Below are positions 1-6,675 of a stretch of 13,040 nt of DNA, piece after piece. The notes under the pieces are model-generated. The model had not been told where the DNA came from and made no database searches. It worked only from the letters and a program-made list of their open reading frames with translations. The DNA comes from UBA11346 sp038203025 (GTDB lineage: Bacteria; Planctomycetota; UBA11346), in contig JBBREK010000120.1 of NCBI GenBank assembly GCA_038203025.1, positions 1-13,040 on the forward strand, read 5' to 3'. Numbering within the stretch: position 1 is the first letter of the stretch; each line of letters opens with the position of its first letter. The translations under genes and the position numbers were made by a program.

Positions 1-1
1 G

Positions 2-166
2 ACGCTGACCGTCAGGCTCCATCATTTCCCCAGCCCCCAGACCTCGCGCATCGTCGAACGCCTGTTCGAGCACCTCAACCAAGCCGACGTCGAATATCCC
101 GGCACTGGACTGCGGCTCAGGTATGCCCTGGTATCACCGACTGTTCCGGGGGATCCGGGGCCCTGA
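2..166 (+). CDS. C-terminal end of an unidentified protein, possibly a transposase (5' truncated by window)
   Basis: Reading from base 2 the frame is open for 54 codons and ends at TGA 164-166. The N-terminal part lies outside the window. The visible tail is hydrophilic, with a helical stretch (residues about 18-31, RIVERLFEHLNQAD) and then YPGTGLRLRYAL near the end. Many transposases from planctomycete-like genomes, as I remember them, end in a similar 'FPGT-L-L-Y' strand, but I cannot name the family and no catalytic DDE residue is in view. Only the other frames on this strand are alternatives, and they give low-complexity translations. The stop codon abuts the repeat copy at 166-218, and the gene is convergent with ribF. 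I am moderately sure it is coding and unsure of its identity. Confidence 0.45.
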   Translation, partial: TLTVRLHHFPSPQTSRIVERLFEHLNQADVEYPGTGLRLRYALVSPTVPGDPGP

Positions 167-218
167 ATATGGTGCGAATTCGATGGTCCGACCGCGAACC
201 GCGAACCCACTGCGGCAT
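166..218 (-). repeat. Short copy (53 bp) of a dispersed heptad-repeat element
   Basis: Read on the minus strand this segment is an 11-bp head (ATGCCGCAGTG), two exact GGTTCGC heptads and a 28-bp tail ending in ACCATATT. The same head and tail recur on the plus strand at 9232-9298, where four heptads stand in place of two. The 14-bp length difference is exactly two units. Head and heptads are identical between the copies, and the tails match at 23 of 28 positions by hand alignment. It starts 6 nt after the ribF stop codon and fills almost the whole convergent spacer between ribF and the partial gene at 2-166. Confidence 0.85.
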
Positions 219-224
219 TTAGGG

Positions 225-1082
225 TTACCAGACCTTCCCGGCCGCCGCCGCCACGTCGTCCGCAATCTGCGCCAGCAGGGCCTCCAGGGAGGGAAAGCGT
301 CGCTCATCCCGGATCCGGCCGAGTAGGTCGAGACCCAACTCGGCGCCATAGCAGTCCCCGGTGTAGCCGACCAAGTGGGCCTCGACGGTCATGGGACGCC
401 CCGCCCCGACCGTCGGCAGTACGCCAAGGTTCACCGCCGCCGGCCAGGTACCCCCGGCCAGATGGGCAGTGGCAGCGTACACACCTGGGGCCGGGGCCAG
501 GTTGCGCGCCGTCCCGAGGTTGGCGGTGGGGAAGCCAAGCCCACGTCCGCGACCATCGCCACGCTGAACCACACCCAACAGACGATGCGGACGGCCAAGA
601 CACGCGGCTGCTGCAACGACATCACCGTTGACGAGGGCCTCGCGAACGCGGCTGCTGCTGACCGGGAGGCTGGCCACCTGCACCGGTTCGACCACAGCGA
701 GGCCGAGACCACGGGCGGCGCACAGCGGAACCAGTTCAGCGACGCCGGCCGATCGCCCCCGGCCGCAGCGGAAGTCAGCTCCGACGACCAGGGCGGTGGC
801 AGCATGCACCGAGGTCAACCAGGCCAGGAAGCCATCGGCATCGAGCCCGCGCAAGACGGCAAAGTCGGCAGTGAGTTCACGCGGATAGCCCGGCCAACCA
901 GTCAGAACACGCGCCCGATCGCACTCGGCGACGAGCGGTGCGCGTGGCTCCCAGCCGAAGGCCTCGGCCAGGCCGATGAGACGCAGCAGGTGCGGGTCGC
1001 CGAAAGCGGCAGCCCGCTCGGCCAAGGCGCGATGCCCGAGATGCAGGGCATCGAACTTGCCGACCGCGATGGCCCTATTCAT
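225..1082 (-). CDS. ribF: Bifunctional riboflavin kinase / FAD synthetase RibF
   Basis: The product phosphorylates riboflavin to FMN and adenylylates FMN to FAD in the cytoplasm. It has 285 residues, slightly below the usual 300 or so. The N-terminal nucleotidyltransferase domain carries the GxFDxxHxGH-type motif (GKFDALHLGH, 8-17), GADFRCGRGR (101-110) and SSSRVR (142-147). The C-terminal flavokinase domain shows GDGRGRGLGFPTANL (175-189), GVYAA (200-204), AVNLG (216-220) and the expected glutamate in TVEAHL (E234). The open frame extends further upstream, but ATG 1082 is chosen because the nucleotide-binding motif then begins at residue 8, as in the family. The ATG overlaps the end of the preceding TPR-like gene by 8 nt, so translation is probably coupled. 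It is the last gene of the ABC-transporter operon, an unusual neighbourhood for ribF. Confidence 0.95.
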   Translation of the reverse strand: MNRAIAVGKFDALHLGHRALAERAAAFGDPHLLRLIGLAEAFGWEPRAPLVAECDRARVLTGWPGYPRELTADFAVLRGLDADGFLAWLTSVHAATALVVGADFRCGRGRSAGVAELVPLCAARGLGLAVVEPVQVASLPVSSSRVREALVNGDVVAAAACLGRPHRLLGVVQRGDGRGRGLGFPTANLGTARNLAPAPGVYAATAHLAGGTWPAAVNLGVLPTVGAGRPMTVEAHLVGYTGDCYGAELGLDLLGRIRDERRFPSLEALLAQIADDVAAAAGKVW

Positions 1083-2139
1083 CGAGCCAGTGGATGCGCC
1101 CTTCCATCCCGGCGGTGCGCTTCCAGCCGGGCTGGACGAGCAGTCGTCGGGCCGCATCCCAGCGCCGGGCGAGGATGGCGTCGGAGACGGCGGTGCCGCT
1201 GGCCGCATCGGGCGCCAGCATCAGCGCCATATCGGCGGCCTTGCGTCGCACTCGGCCTTCGCTGCGGGTCAGCACCTCGATGGTCGAGTTGCGAGACCGT
1301 TTGTCGGCCTCGTTGAGCGGCGGGGAGTCCATCCACGCCTGCACCCGCTGCCATTCTTCGCCGGCAGCGATCCACTGGCCGATGGCGGCGAGATGGTCGC
1401 CCTGGTTGCGCAGACGGTTGCCGTCGGCATCGAGGGTGTGCGCCGCCATGCGCCGAACGAACGCGGGCGGATGGCCGAGGTGGTTGCGCTGGTCGTACTC
1501 ACCAAGTGCAACCGAGGCCGTGTAGAGGCGATTGGCGATGGCGAAGTTGGAGTTGCCGGGTCCGTCGGGCAGGGCGGCGGCGCGCTGCGTGTCGCCGGTG
1601 CGCTCGCGTACCACCGCCAGCAGCGGATTGATCACGCTGGCCCAGTCCTGCGCCTCGATACGGCTGTGAAAGAGATCGCCCTTGTGATGGAACATCCAGG
1701 CCAGGTGGCGGACCAGACGTTCGACCCCGGGATTCCGCTCGACGCCCCGGGCGTTGGCGTGCACGCCAGCGACAAACCAGCTGTAGCGCTGGTCTGGGCC
1801 ATCGGCCTCGAACGAGATGTTGTAGGCGAGATCGTGCGCCAGATGCATCCACACATCAGCGAAGCGTGGCTGCACCTGAGTGATCGCCTCGGCCAGGGCC
1901 ACCGACTCGTAGAAGCGACCCGCCTCCTTCGCCGACACGGCGCGCAGCCACAGCAGGTCGCAGGCCAGACCGCGGAAGCCGCCGAGCATCAGCGTGCCGG
2001 CGAACTCGCCCGGTGGCAGCCCGCCAATCCCGGCCACATCGCGCTTCGGCGCCGCAACGGTGGCCAGGGCCTGCGCCGCGACCAGCAGGACGGCGGCCAA
2101 TCCCAGCAGCTTCCACGGACGACCGGACGATCCGCTCAC
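1075..2139 (-). CDS. Membrane-anchored TPR-like protein of the ABC-2 export operon
   Basis: The 354-residue product has one N-terminal hydrophobic segment (about 11-30), a conserved-looking block GGFRGLACDLLWLRA (53-67), and then helical repeat-like sequence. The latter includes FYESVALAEAITQVQPRF (76-93) and VWMHLAHDLAYNIS (96-109), followed by LAWMFHHKGDL. From memory, proteins with this 'GFRGLA-D-LWLRA' block and degenerate tetratricopeptide helices occur beside ABC-2 ATPase/permease pairs in Deltaproteobacteria and PVC bacteria. The function is unknown, and an accessory or assembly role with the transporter is inferred. The start is GTG at 2139-2137, giving a 4-nt GTGA overlap with the permease stop and an AGGAGG five bases upstream. 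An ATG at 2163 would be the alternative but lies inside the permease gene. The 3' end overlaps ribF by 8 nt. Confidence 0.8.
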   Translation of the reverse strand: MSGSSGRPWKLLGLAAVLLVAAQALATVAAPKRDVAGIGGLPPGEFAGTLMLGGFRGLACDLLWLRAVSAKEAGRFYESVALAEAITQVQPRFADVWMHLAHDLAYNISFEADGPDQRYSWFVAGVHANARGVERNPGVERLVRHLAWMFHHKGDLFHSRIEAQDWASVINPLLAVVRERTGDTQRAAALPDGPGNSNFAIANRLYTASVALGEYDQRNHLGHPPAFVRRMAAHTLDADGNRLRNQGDHLAAIGQWIAAGEEWQRVQAWMDSPPLNEADKRSRNSTIEVLTRSEGRVRRKAADMALMLAPDAASGTAVSDAILARRWDAARRLLVQPGWKRTAGMEGRIHWLDE

Positions 2140-3419
2140 AGCTGCCTCCTGGCCAGGGCCCACCAGCCCAGCGCGAGCAGCACGACGAGATGCGGCGTCA
2201 CGCCCAACCAGGCATGCCCGACCTGACCCCAGGTCACGGCCTCGCTGGCAGCCAGGCGCACCCCCTGCCCAGAGGCGGAGAGATCAGGCAGCGCGGCCAA
2301 CAGCAGTTCCAGCAGACGGGCCAGGGCGCGGCCAGCATCGCCCCAGGTCAGCGTCTCGCGCACCGCCCACAGCGCATGGCCGGCGAAGGCCAGGGTCAGC
2401 GACGCCAGTAGCGCCACCGGCAGCGAAGCGATGGCGGCGACGGCAAGGGCGGCGGCGGCGATCACAGCCGGCGCCGCCAACTCGGCGAGGACGGCCCGGG
2501 CGGCATGCCACGGCTGCGTCCCGGCCGGCACCGCAACCACGCAGCTGGCCAGGCCAAGTTGCAGGGTGGTCGCCGGATCGAGACGGGTCAGCTGGATGAC
2601 TAGGCGGCCGTCGCTACTGATGGTCCCGGCCGGCAGCTGCAGCCGGGCCCAGTCTGCCGCCAGACTGCGGCGGTCGTCCTTGCGGTCAGCAAGCCAGCAG
2701 TTGGCACCCGGCATGGCCGAGTCAGGCGGCTGACGGCCGTACGGGCTGGCTGGATCGAGGGTCAACGGCAACACCGCGCCATCGGGGGCGACGACGGCGA
2801 CGCGGGCCGGGGCGCTCTCGACGATGCCGCCACCGGCAGCGCCGACCCGCGCCTGCACCAGCAGTTCGTAACCACGCGCAGCGGGATCGAGGCCGGTGAA
2901 ACTCCAGCGCACGCCGTCGCCGGCCGGGCCGGCCAGACGGGTGGCGGCCTGCGGCAGGGCTACCGCCTCGCCCAGGCCGGTGAGACGTTCAACCGCGGCG
3001 GCAGGGCGCGCCTCGCGCATCTGCGGCACGCCACCGGAGCGCCAGGTCACCGCCAATGAGCCGGCCAGGGCGATGAGCAGTCCGGCCGCGCCGGCCAGCA
3101 GCACGGCTCCGCCCCAGCGGCCAAGCAGCCAGCCGAGGCGCGGCAGCGGCTTGGGGAAGACGGTCAGGGCGATGCGGCTCTCCAGATCGCGGGTCAGCTG
3201 TGCGGCCGGAACCAGCGCGGCGATGAGGATGCCGCAGAAGCCGGCGGCAGCACTGGCGGCGGCGGCGATCAGACGCACCGCGCCGCCGGGATCGGCGGCA
3301 TCGGCGCGTGGCGCGAGCAGGGCGATCAGCGCCGCGGCCGCCAGCGGCACCAGCCACAGGCGTCCGCGCCACGCCTCGCGCCAGCTGAGCGCCGAGACGG
3401 CGAGCGTACCACCAATCAT
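2136..3419 (-). CDS. ABC-2 type transporter permease
   Basis: The 427-residue product is an integral membrane protein with hydrophobic segments at about 21-36, 50-71, 103-124, 314-332, 333-352 and 410-424. Residues 78-103 (DLESRIALTVFPKPLPRLGWLLGRWGG, split here as DLESRIALTVFPKPLPRLGW plus LLGRWGG) form the amphipathic element typical of ABC-2 permeases, usually written as E-R--GT----L--P-SR----GK--G. Between the third and fourth membrane segments lies a large domain of about 190 residues, probably outside the cytoplasm, rich in beta-type sequence and with no domain I recognise. ATG 3419 overlaps the ATPase stop in ATGA, and the gene ends in the GTGA overlap with the TPR-like gene, so the three are certainly one operon. 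The substrate cannot be read from the sequence. Confidence 0.85.
   Translation of the reverse strand: MIGGTLAVSALSWREAWRGRLWLVPLAAAALIALLAPRADAADPGGAVRLIAAAASAAAGFCGILIAALVPAAQLTRDLESRIALTVFPKPLPRLGWLLGRWGGAVLLAGAAGLLIALAGSLAVTWRSGGVPQMREARPAAAVERLTGLGEAVALPQAATRLAGPAGDGVRWSFTGLDPAARGYELLVQARVGAAGGGIVESAPARVAVVAPDGAVLPLTLDPASPYGRQPPDSAMPGANCWLADRKDDRRSLAADWARLQLPAGTISSDGRLVIQLTRLDPATTLQLGLASCVVAVPAGTQPWHAARAVLAELAAPAVIAAAALAVAAIASLPVALLASLTLAFAGHALWAVRETLTWGDAGRALARLLELLLAALPDLSASGQGVRLAASEAVTWGQVGHAWLGVTPHLVVLLALGWWALARRQL
2145..2150 (-). promoter_or_regulatory. Ribosome binding site deciding the GTG start at 2139
   Basis: On the minus strand the sequence AGGAGG is followed by five bases (CAGCT) and then GTG. 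It is the best Shine-Dalgarno match I found for any gene in the window. It favours the GTG over the upstream ATG at 2163, and it lies inside the last codons of the permease gene. Confidence 0.8.
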
Positions 3420-4270
3420 CGTGGCGCGTCCCCGCTGTTCTTCGCGACGATGCGGCGGAAGCGCTGTTCCAGCCGTTCGCGCGGCGGGGCGACGCCGACC
3501 AGGCTGGCGCCGGCAGCAGCCTTCACCGCCTCGATGGTGGCGGCGTCGGGCGACTGCAGCTCGACCATCAGACGCTTGTCGTCGGAGAGCAGATCGCTGA
3601 CCCGGCCCTGCTCGGCCAGGCGGCCGCGGTGCAGGATGGCGATGCGGTCGCAGACATCCTCGACGTCGGCGAGCAGATGGCTTGAGAGCAGCACGGTCTT
3701 ACCGGCCTGCTTGAGCGAGAGGATGAGATCCTTGACCTCAGCCGAGCCGACTGGATCGAGGCCGCTGGTCGGCTCGTCGAGGATGACCAGCTCGGGATCG
3801 TTGATCAGGGCCTGAGCCAGGCCGAGGCGGCGGGCCATACCCTTGCTGTATTCGCCGAGGCGGCGGCCGCGGGCATGGCCGAGGCCAACCTGGGCGAGCA
3901 GCCGGTCGCTACGCTTGGCGATCTCAGCGGCGGACAGGCCGAACAGCCGGCCGATGAAGGCCATGGTCTCGTCAGCCGTGAGGAACTTCCACAGGTAGGT
4001 CTCCTCGGGCAGATAGCCCACCCGGGCCCGCACCGCTAGGTCGCCGGGATCGCGGCCGAGGACGAAGGCGTCGCCGCGGGTGGCGCGGATCAGCCCGAGC
4101 AGCAGCTTGATGGTGGTGGTCTTGCCCGAGCCGTTGGGCCCAAGCAGACCGAAGACCTCGCCCTTGTTGATGGCGAGATCCAGGCCTTCCAGCGCGGATA
4201 CGCGCGGGCGACCCCAGAAATCGGCATAGACCTTGGCCAGGCCGGTGGTGCGGACTACCTCGTCGGACAT
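3416..4270 (-). CDS. ABC transporter ATP-binding protein (ABC-2 exporter subfamily)
   Basis: The 284-residue product is the nucleotide-binding subunit that powers the permease encoded next to it. Walker A is GPNGSGKTT (44-52), and the Q-loop region reads GYLPEE (85-90), as is common in this exporter group. The signature is YSKGM (141-145), Walker B is LVILDE (161-166) with the D-loop SGLD (169-172), and the H-loop histidine is H198 (SSH). A C-terminal extension after about residue 220 is usual for this subfamily. ATG 4270 places the N-terminal beta strands correctly. No good Shine-Dalgarno sequence or clear promoter was found in the 120-nt divergent spacer up to 4391. First gene of the operon ATPase, permease, TPR-like protein, RibF, with a 4-nt ATGA overlap to the permease. 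Confidence 0.96.
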   Translation of the reverse strand: MSDEVVRTTGLAKVYADFWGRPRVSALEGLDLAINKGEVFGLLGPNGSGKTTTIKLLLGLIRATRGDAFVLGRDPGDLAVRARVGYLPEETYLWKFLTADETMAFIGRLFGLSAAEIAKRSDRLLAQVGLGHARGRRLGEYSKGMARRLGLAQALINDPELVILDEPTSGLDPVGSAEVKDLILSLKQAGKTVLLSSHLLADVEDVCDRIAILHRGRLAEQGRVSDLLSDDKRLMVELQSPDAATIEAVKAAAGASLVGVAPPRERLEQRFRRIVAKNSGDAPR

Positions 4271-4390
4271 GGCGAGGTCTTACGCGACGATCCAGGCCGC
4301 GAAAGGGTCTTGCCCCGGCGTCTGACTCGCCTGGAGACACCGCTCCCCTTGCTCCTTGGCCGCAGCCCACGGCCGGGTGGGATCACGCCC

Positions 4391-4909
4391 ATGCGCCGTC
4401 TCTTGCCCGTCGCCATTGTCGCCCTGGCCCTTGCCGGTTGCGATCCCGCTGTGCAGGCGCGCTATCAGCCGACCTCGGTCGACGAGGTCTTCGGCATGTT
4501 CTCGCATGTCTCTGGCGTCGACGACGAAGTGCACCAGCTGCCGGCGTCGCCACCGGCCCTTGATGTCGCCGATCTGCCGCCGCGCGCCTGCCGGCCGCCG
4601 GGCGTGGTGATGAAGCCCACCGACCTGCTCGGGCTGCGCGAAGACCGCGAGCGTCGGACCACGGTCGAACCGATCCCCCTGGTCGCGATGTACGAACCGC
4701 CGCTGCCCTCGCCGCCGCCCGGCCCGGCGCACCGCATCGCCAGCTGGAACCAGCACTACGAGGTCGGTGCCAAGGAGCCGATCGCCACCCCGATCGAGCG
4801 CGTCAACCTCGACCCGGGCCACTCGATCTACCGCAACGAGCCGATTCGCTACGGGGCGTATCGCCGCGATGTGTACGCTTGGTGCAATGACGCAGCGAAT
4901 AAGCGGTAG
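4391..4909 (+). CDS. Small lipoprotein of unknown function
   Basis: The 172-residue product starts with a classic lipoprotein signal: MRR, a hydrophobic stretch (5-14) and the lipobox LAGC with the acceptor cysteine at position 17. It would be lipidated and anchored in the envelope. The mature part is rich in proline, acidic and charged residues (for example PPLPSPPPGP), ends in a tyrosine- and arginine-rich segment (RYGAYRRDVYAW), and matches no family I recognise. ATG 4391 is chosen because it puts the signal peptide at the N-terminus, whereas an upstream in-frame ATG at 4310 would bury it. The ribosome site is weak. The gene diverges from the ABC operon and converges on the EIIA-like gene across the repeat at 4925-5295. 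Confidence 0.8.
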   Translation: MRRLLPVAIVALALAGCDPAVQARYQPTSVDEVFGMFSHVSGVDDEVHQLPASPPALDVADLPPRACRPPGVVMKPTDLLGLREDRERRTTVEPIPLVAMYEPPLPSPPPGPAHRIASWNQHYEVGAKEPIATPIERVNLDPGHSIYRNEPIRYGAYRRDVYAWCNDAANKR

Positions 4910-5313
4910 GTAGCGCCGTCGTACGTAGCGCCGGCTTTAGCCGGCACGGTCGGCAGGCTTCAGCCTGCCACGGGGCAATGCGGGTGGCAAACCAGGGCGA
5001 ACTGAAGCCCACCCACTGGGGATTGGCCATTCCTGTTCGAGCGGTCCGGAGGGCCGCGCTCCGTGGGGACAACCCAGAGGGCCGCGCTCCGTGGGGACAA
5101 CCCAGAGGGCCGCGCTCCGTGGGGACAACCCAGAGGGCCGCGCTCCGTGGGGACAACCCGGAGGGCGGCCCTCCGGGCCGCCTGAGAATTGTGCCTTTTC
5201 TTCAAGCTCTTGTCCGGCAACGGTTGTCCAGGGATGGCCAATCCCCAGAGGGCGGACTGAAGTCCGCCCACCGTGCCGGCTAAAGCCGGCGCTACGGAGC
5301 GAGCTACGGCACG
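4910..5313. repeat. Gene-free spacer filled by a composite inverted/tandem repeat element
   Basis: This 404-nt spacer between two convergent stop codons contains no credible gene. Its outer boundaries are a perfect 26-bp inverted repeat (4925-4950 against 5270-5295). Inside are an imperfect inverted pair around GGGGATTGGCCAT (about 5000-5033 and 5228-5269), self-complementary palindromes (4930-4945, 4952-4969, 5250-5269 and 5275-5290) and four tandem 28-bp units (5049-5160). A strong hairpin with 9-bp arms and a 3-nt loop follows at 5157-5177. The GCCGGCTTTAGCCGGC palindrome type resembles interspersed repeats common in PVC genomes. It may act as a two-way transcription end for the lipoprotein and EIIA genes, but no adjoining T-run proves that. 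Confidence 0.85.
5049..5160. repeat. Tandem repeat, four copies of a 28-bp unit
   Basis: The units are 5049-5076, 5077-5104, 5105-5132 and 5133-5160. The first three are identical and the fourth differs only in its last base (G for A). Each runs from GAGGGCCGCGCTCC to GGGGACAACCC. A degenerate, shortened start of a fifth unit follows at 5161 and folds into the hairpin 5157-5177. Because 28 is not a multiple of three, each successive copy is read in a different frame, which argues against a coding role. There are no spacers between copies. Confidence 0.95.
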
Positions 5314-5829
5314 CTACCTGAAGAACGTCCGTAGCGTGTTGAAGACGTCCTGTTCGGTCTCCGCGGTCATTAGCCCGGCGAGGGCCTCTTCGTCCTTGAC
5401 CAGCTGCGCGAACTCGCGGTAGACCTGCAGGTAGGTGCGGTCATCCCACGGTGGGCTGGTCAGGATCACGAACAAGCGGGTCGGATCACCATCAAGGCTA
5501 TCGAAGTCGACGCCCGGCTCATCGGCGCGGGCCAGGCCGATGATGAAGCTCTTGGCCTGGTAGGTGCGCACGTGCGGGATGGCGATGCCCGGGGCGATGG
5601 CGGTGGTCGCCTTGCGCTCACGATGCAGCAGGTCCTTGGTGAACTTGGGCAGGTTGGCGATGTCGCCGGATCGGGCCATCAGCTCGGCCACCTCGCCAAT
5701 CAGTGACTCCTTCTCGCGTCGGTGGCGGGCGGCGATCGTCGCAGCGCTCTCGCCCTCCTCGCCTTCGGCGGGAACGAAGTCCAGACGCAGCTTGATGCAC
5801 TGCGGGCGGAGGAAGCGGAGGATGTTCAC
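5314..5829 (-). CDS. PTS EIIA type-2 (PtsN-like / fructose-family) domain protein
   Basis: The 171-residue product is a cytoplasmic phosphocarrier-type domain. The phosphorylatable histidine is H86, in GIAIPHVR (81-88), and the following TSPPWDD and LVKDEEAL blocks fit the EIIA-Fru/PtsN family. The N-terminal strand (about 2-19, NILRFLRPQCIKLRLDF) is separated from the first helix by a charged insert (about 20-41, GEEGESAATIAARHRREKES) that I do not expect in PtsN. The start is GTG 5829, overlapping the upstream stop in GTGA. A longer ATG frame would run through the preceding gene. No EI, HPr or EIIBC gene is in the window, so a regulatory role like PtsN is more likely than sugar uptake. Last gene of the HU operon, and its TAG stop lies at the edge of the composite repeat. 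Confidence 0.85.
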   Translation of the reverse strand: MNILRFLRPQCIKLRLDFVPAEGEEGESAATIAARHRREKESLIGEVAELMARSGDIANLPKFTKDLLHRERKATTAIAPGIAIPHVRTYQAKSFIIGLARADEPGVDFDSLDGDPTRLFVILTSPPWDDRTYLQVYREFAQLVKDEEALAGLMTAETEQDVFNTLRTFFR

Positions 5830-6674
5830 TTGCCCAGGGAAGGAACGCTGGTCGGCTCGCGCTGCATGATGGCCCCTTCGCCATCGCGTTCCTGGTAGTC
5901 GCCACGCAGGCCTTCCTGACTGCCAGTCAGGCGTCCGTTGTCGTCGAACTGCAGGCTCAACCAGTCGTTCGATTTGCGCACGCCCCAGTTCTGGCCTTCC
6001 CACTGCTGCGCGATGTCGGCCGCGGCTTCGGGGACCGCTACGCGGATGGTAAGGAAGCGCATCAGGCGCTCGGGGGTGCCATAGAGATGCATCGCCATCA
6101 GATGCATGCGCCCGAGACCGAAGGCGCCTGCGCCGGCCTCCAGCGGCGCCGTCAGATCGAGGACCACGGTCTCGGCATCAGCCACCAGCTGGCGCGGTCC
6201 GCGCGGTGTGTCGATCATGCCGTGGAAGCCGCCGACCTGCTTGATCTCGACGCGATAGCGCACCACCACCTTGCCCTCCTCGGGATCCTGGCGCTTGAAG
6301 GTGATGCGGGCCGGCCGCAGCAGACCACGGAAGGCGAGGCCCTCCATGTGCGAATTGCTGGTGTCCAGCTCAAGCGGCAGCTCTGGCGTCGCATCAAGCT
6401 GCCCATCGAGCAGCAGTGGCCGCGAGGCGCCAGGGTAGTCGGACATGCGGTAGGTCAGACGACCAGCCTGGAGCCGGATGTCATCGTACTGCACCTGCAC
6501 TCCGAGAGCCTCGCTCGGCCGATCCGGCGAGAAGCTGTAGGACGCCCCGCCGCTCTGCGTGTAGGAGAACCGCGGCAGCGGCGGCGGTATCGGTTTGCCC
6601 GACGGATCGGTCGCGACCTCGCCGCCGACGAGGCCGGCGACGCACACCAGCACGAGCCAGCAGCTGCGGCGCAT
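5826..6674 (-). CDS. Exported protein of unknown function
   Basis: The 282-residue product begins MRRSCWLVLVCVAGLVGG, a typical signal peptide with cleavage probably near residues 18-21, so it is likely periplasmic or envelope-located. The mature region is dominated by alternating beta-type sequence (for example VQVQYDDIRLQAGRLTYRM, 59-77, and VVVRYRVEIKQVGG, 136-149). This loosely recalls the OstA/LptA-type beta fold, but I see no diagnostic motif and do not assign it. ATG 6674 is chosen because it begins the signal peptide and lies one base after the HU stop. The longer frame to 6770 runs antisense-like through the HU gene. The 3' end overlaps the EIIA gene by 4 nt. In Proteobacteria ptsN is often close to lpt genes, which makes an envelope role worth testing. 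Confidence 0.75.
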   Translation of the reverse strand: MRRSCWLVLVCVAGLVGGEVATDPSGKPIPPPLPRFSYTQSGGASYSFSPDRPSEALGVQVQYDDIRLQAGRLTYRMSDYPGASRPLLLDGQLDATPELPLELDTSNSHMEGLAFRGLLRPARITFKRQDPEEGKVVVRYRVEIKQVGGFHGMIDTPRGPRQLVADAETVVLDLTAPLEAGAGAFGLGRMHLMAMHLYGTPERLMRFLTIRVAVPEAAADIAQQWEGQNWGVRKSNDWLSLQFDDNGRLTGSQEGLRGDYQERDGEGAIMQREPTSVPSLGK

Positions 6675-6675
6675 G

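Noticed and set aside
375..1316. Plus-strand open frame of 313 codons opposite ribF
   Set aside because: It is antisense to an unmistakable RibF and shows no family motif.
976..2226. Long plus-strand open frame of 416 codons opposite the TPR-like gene
   Set aside because: The minus-strand gene has an excellent ribosome site, a membrane segment and operon overlaps, while the plus frame has none of these and crosses three gene boundaries.
4271..4390. Promoters in the divergent spacer between the ABC operon and the lipoprotein gene
   Set aside because: A promoter is expected here, but I found no -35/-10 pair of acceptable quality and spacing on either strand, so none is annotated.
4803..5156. 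Repetitive protein reading frame on the minus strand through the tandem repeat
   Set aside because: It is only a translation of the 28-bp units, has no start context or domain, and would overlap the end of the lipoprotein gene.
5049..5160. Possible CRISPR array (28-bp direct repeats)
   Set aside because: The units follow one another with no spacers and no cas gene is nearby, so this is a simple tandem repeat.
5157..5195. Rho-independent terminator formed by the hairpin 5157-5177 and the TTTT at about 5192
   Set aside because: The T-run is some 15 bases away from the stem and interrupted, so intrinsic termination is not supported, although the hairpin itself is real.
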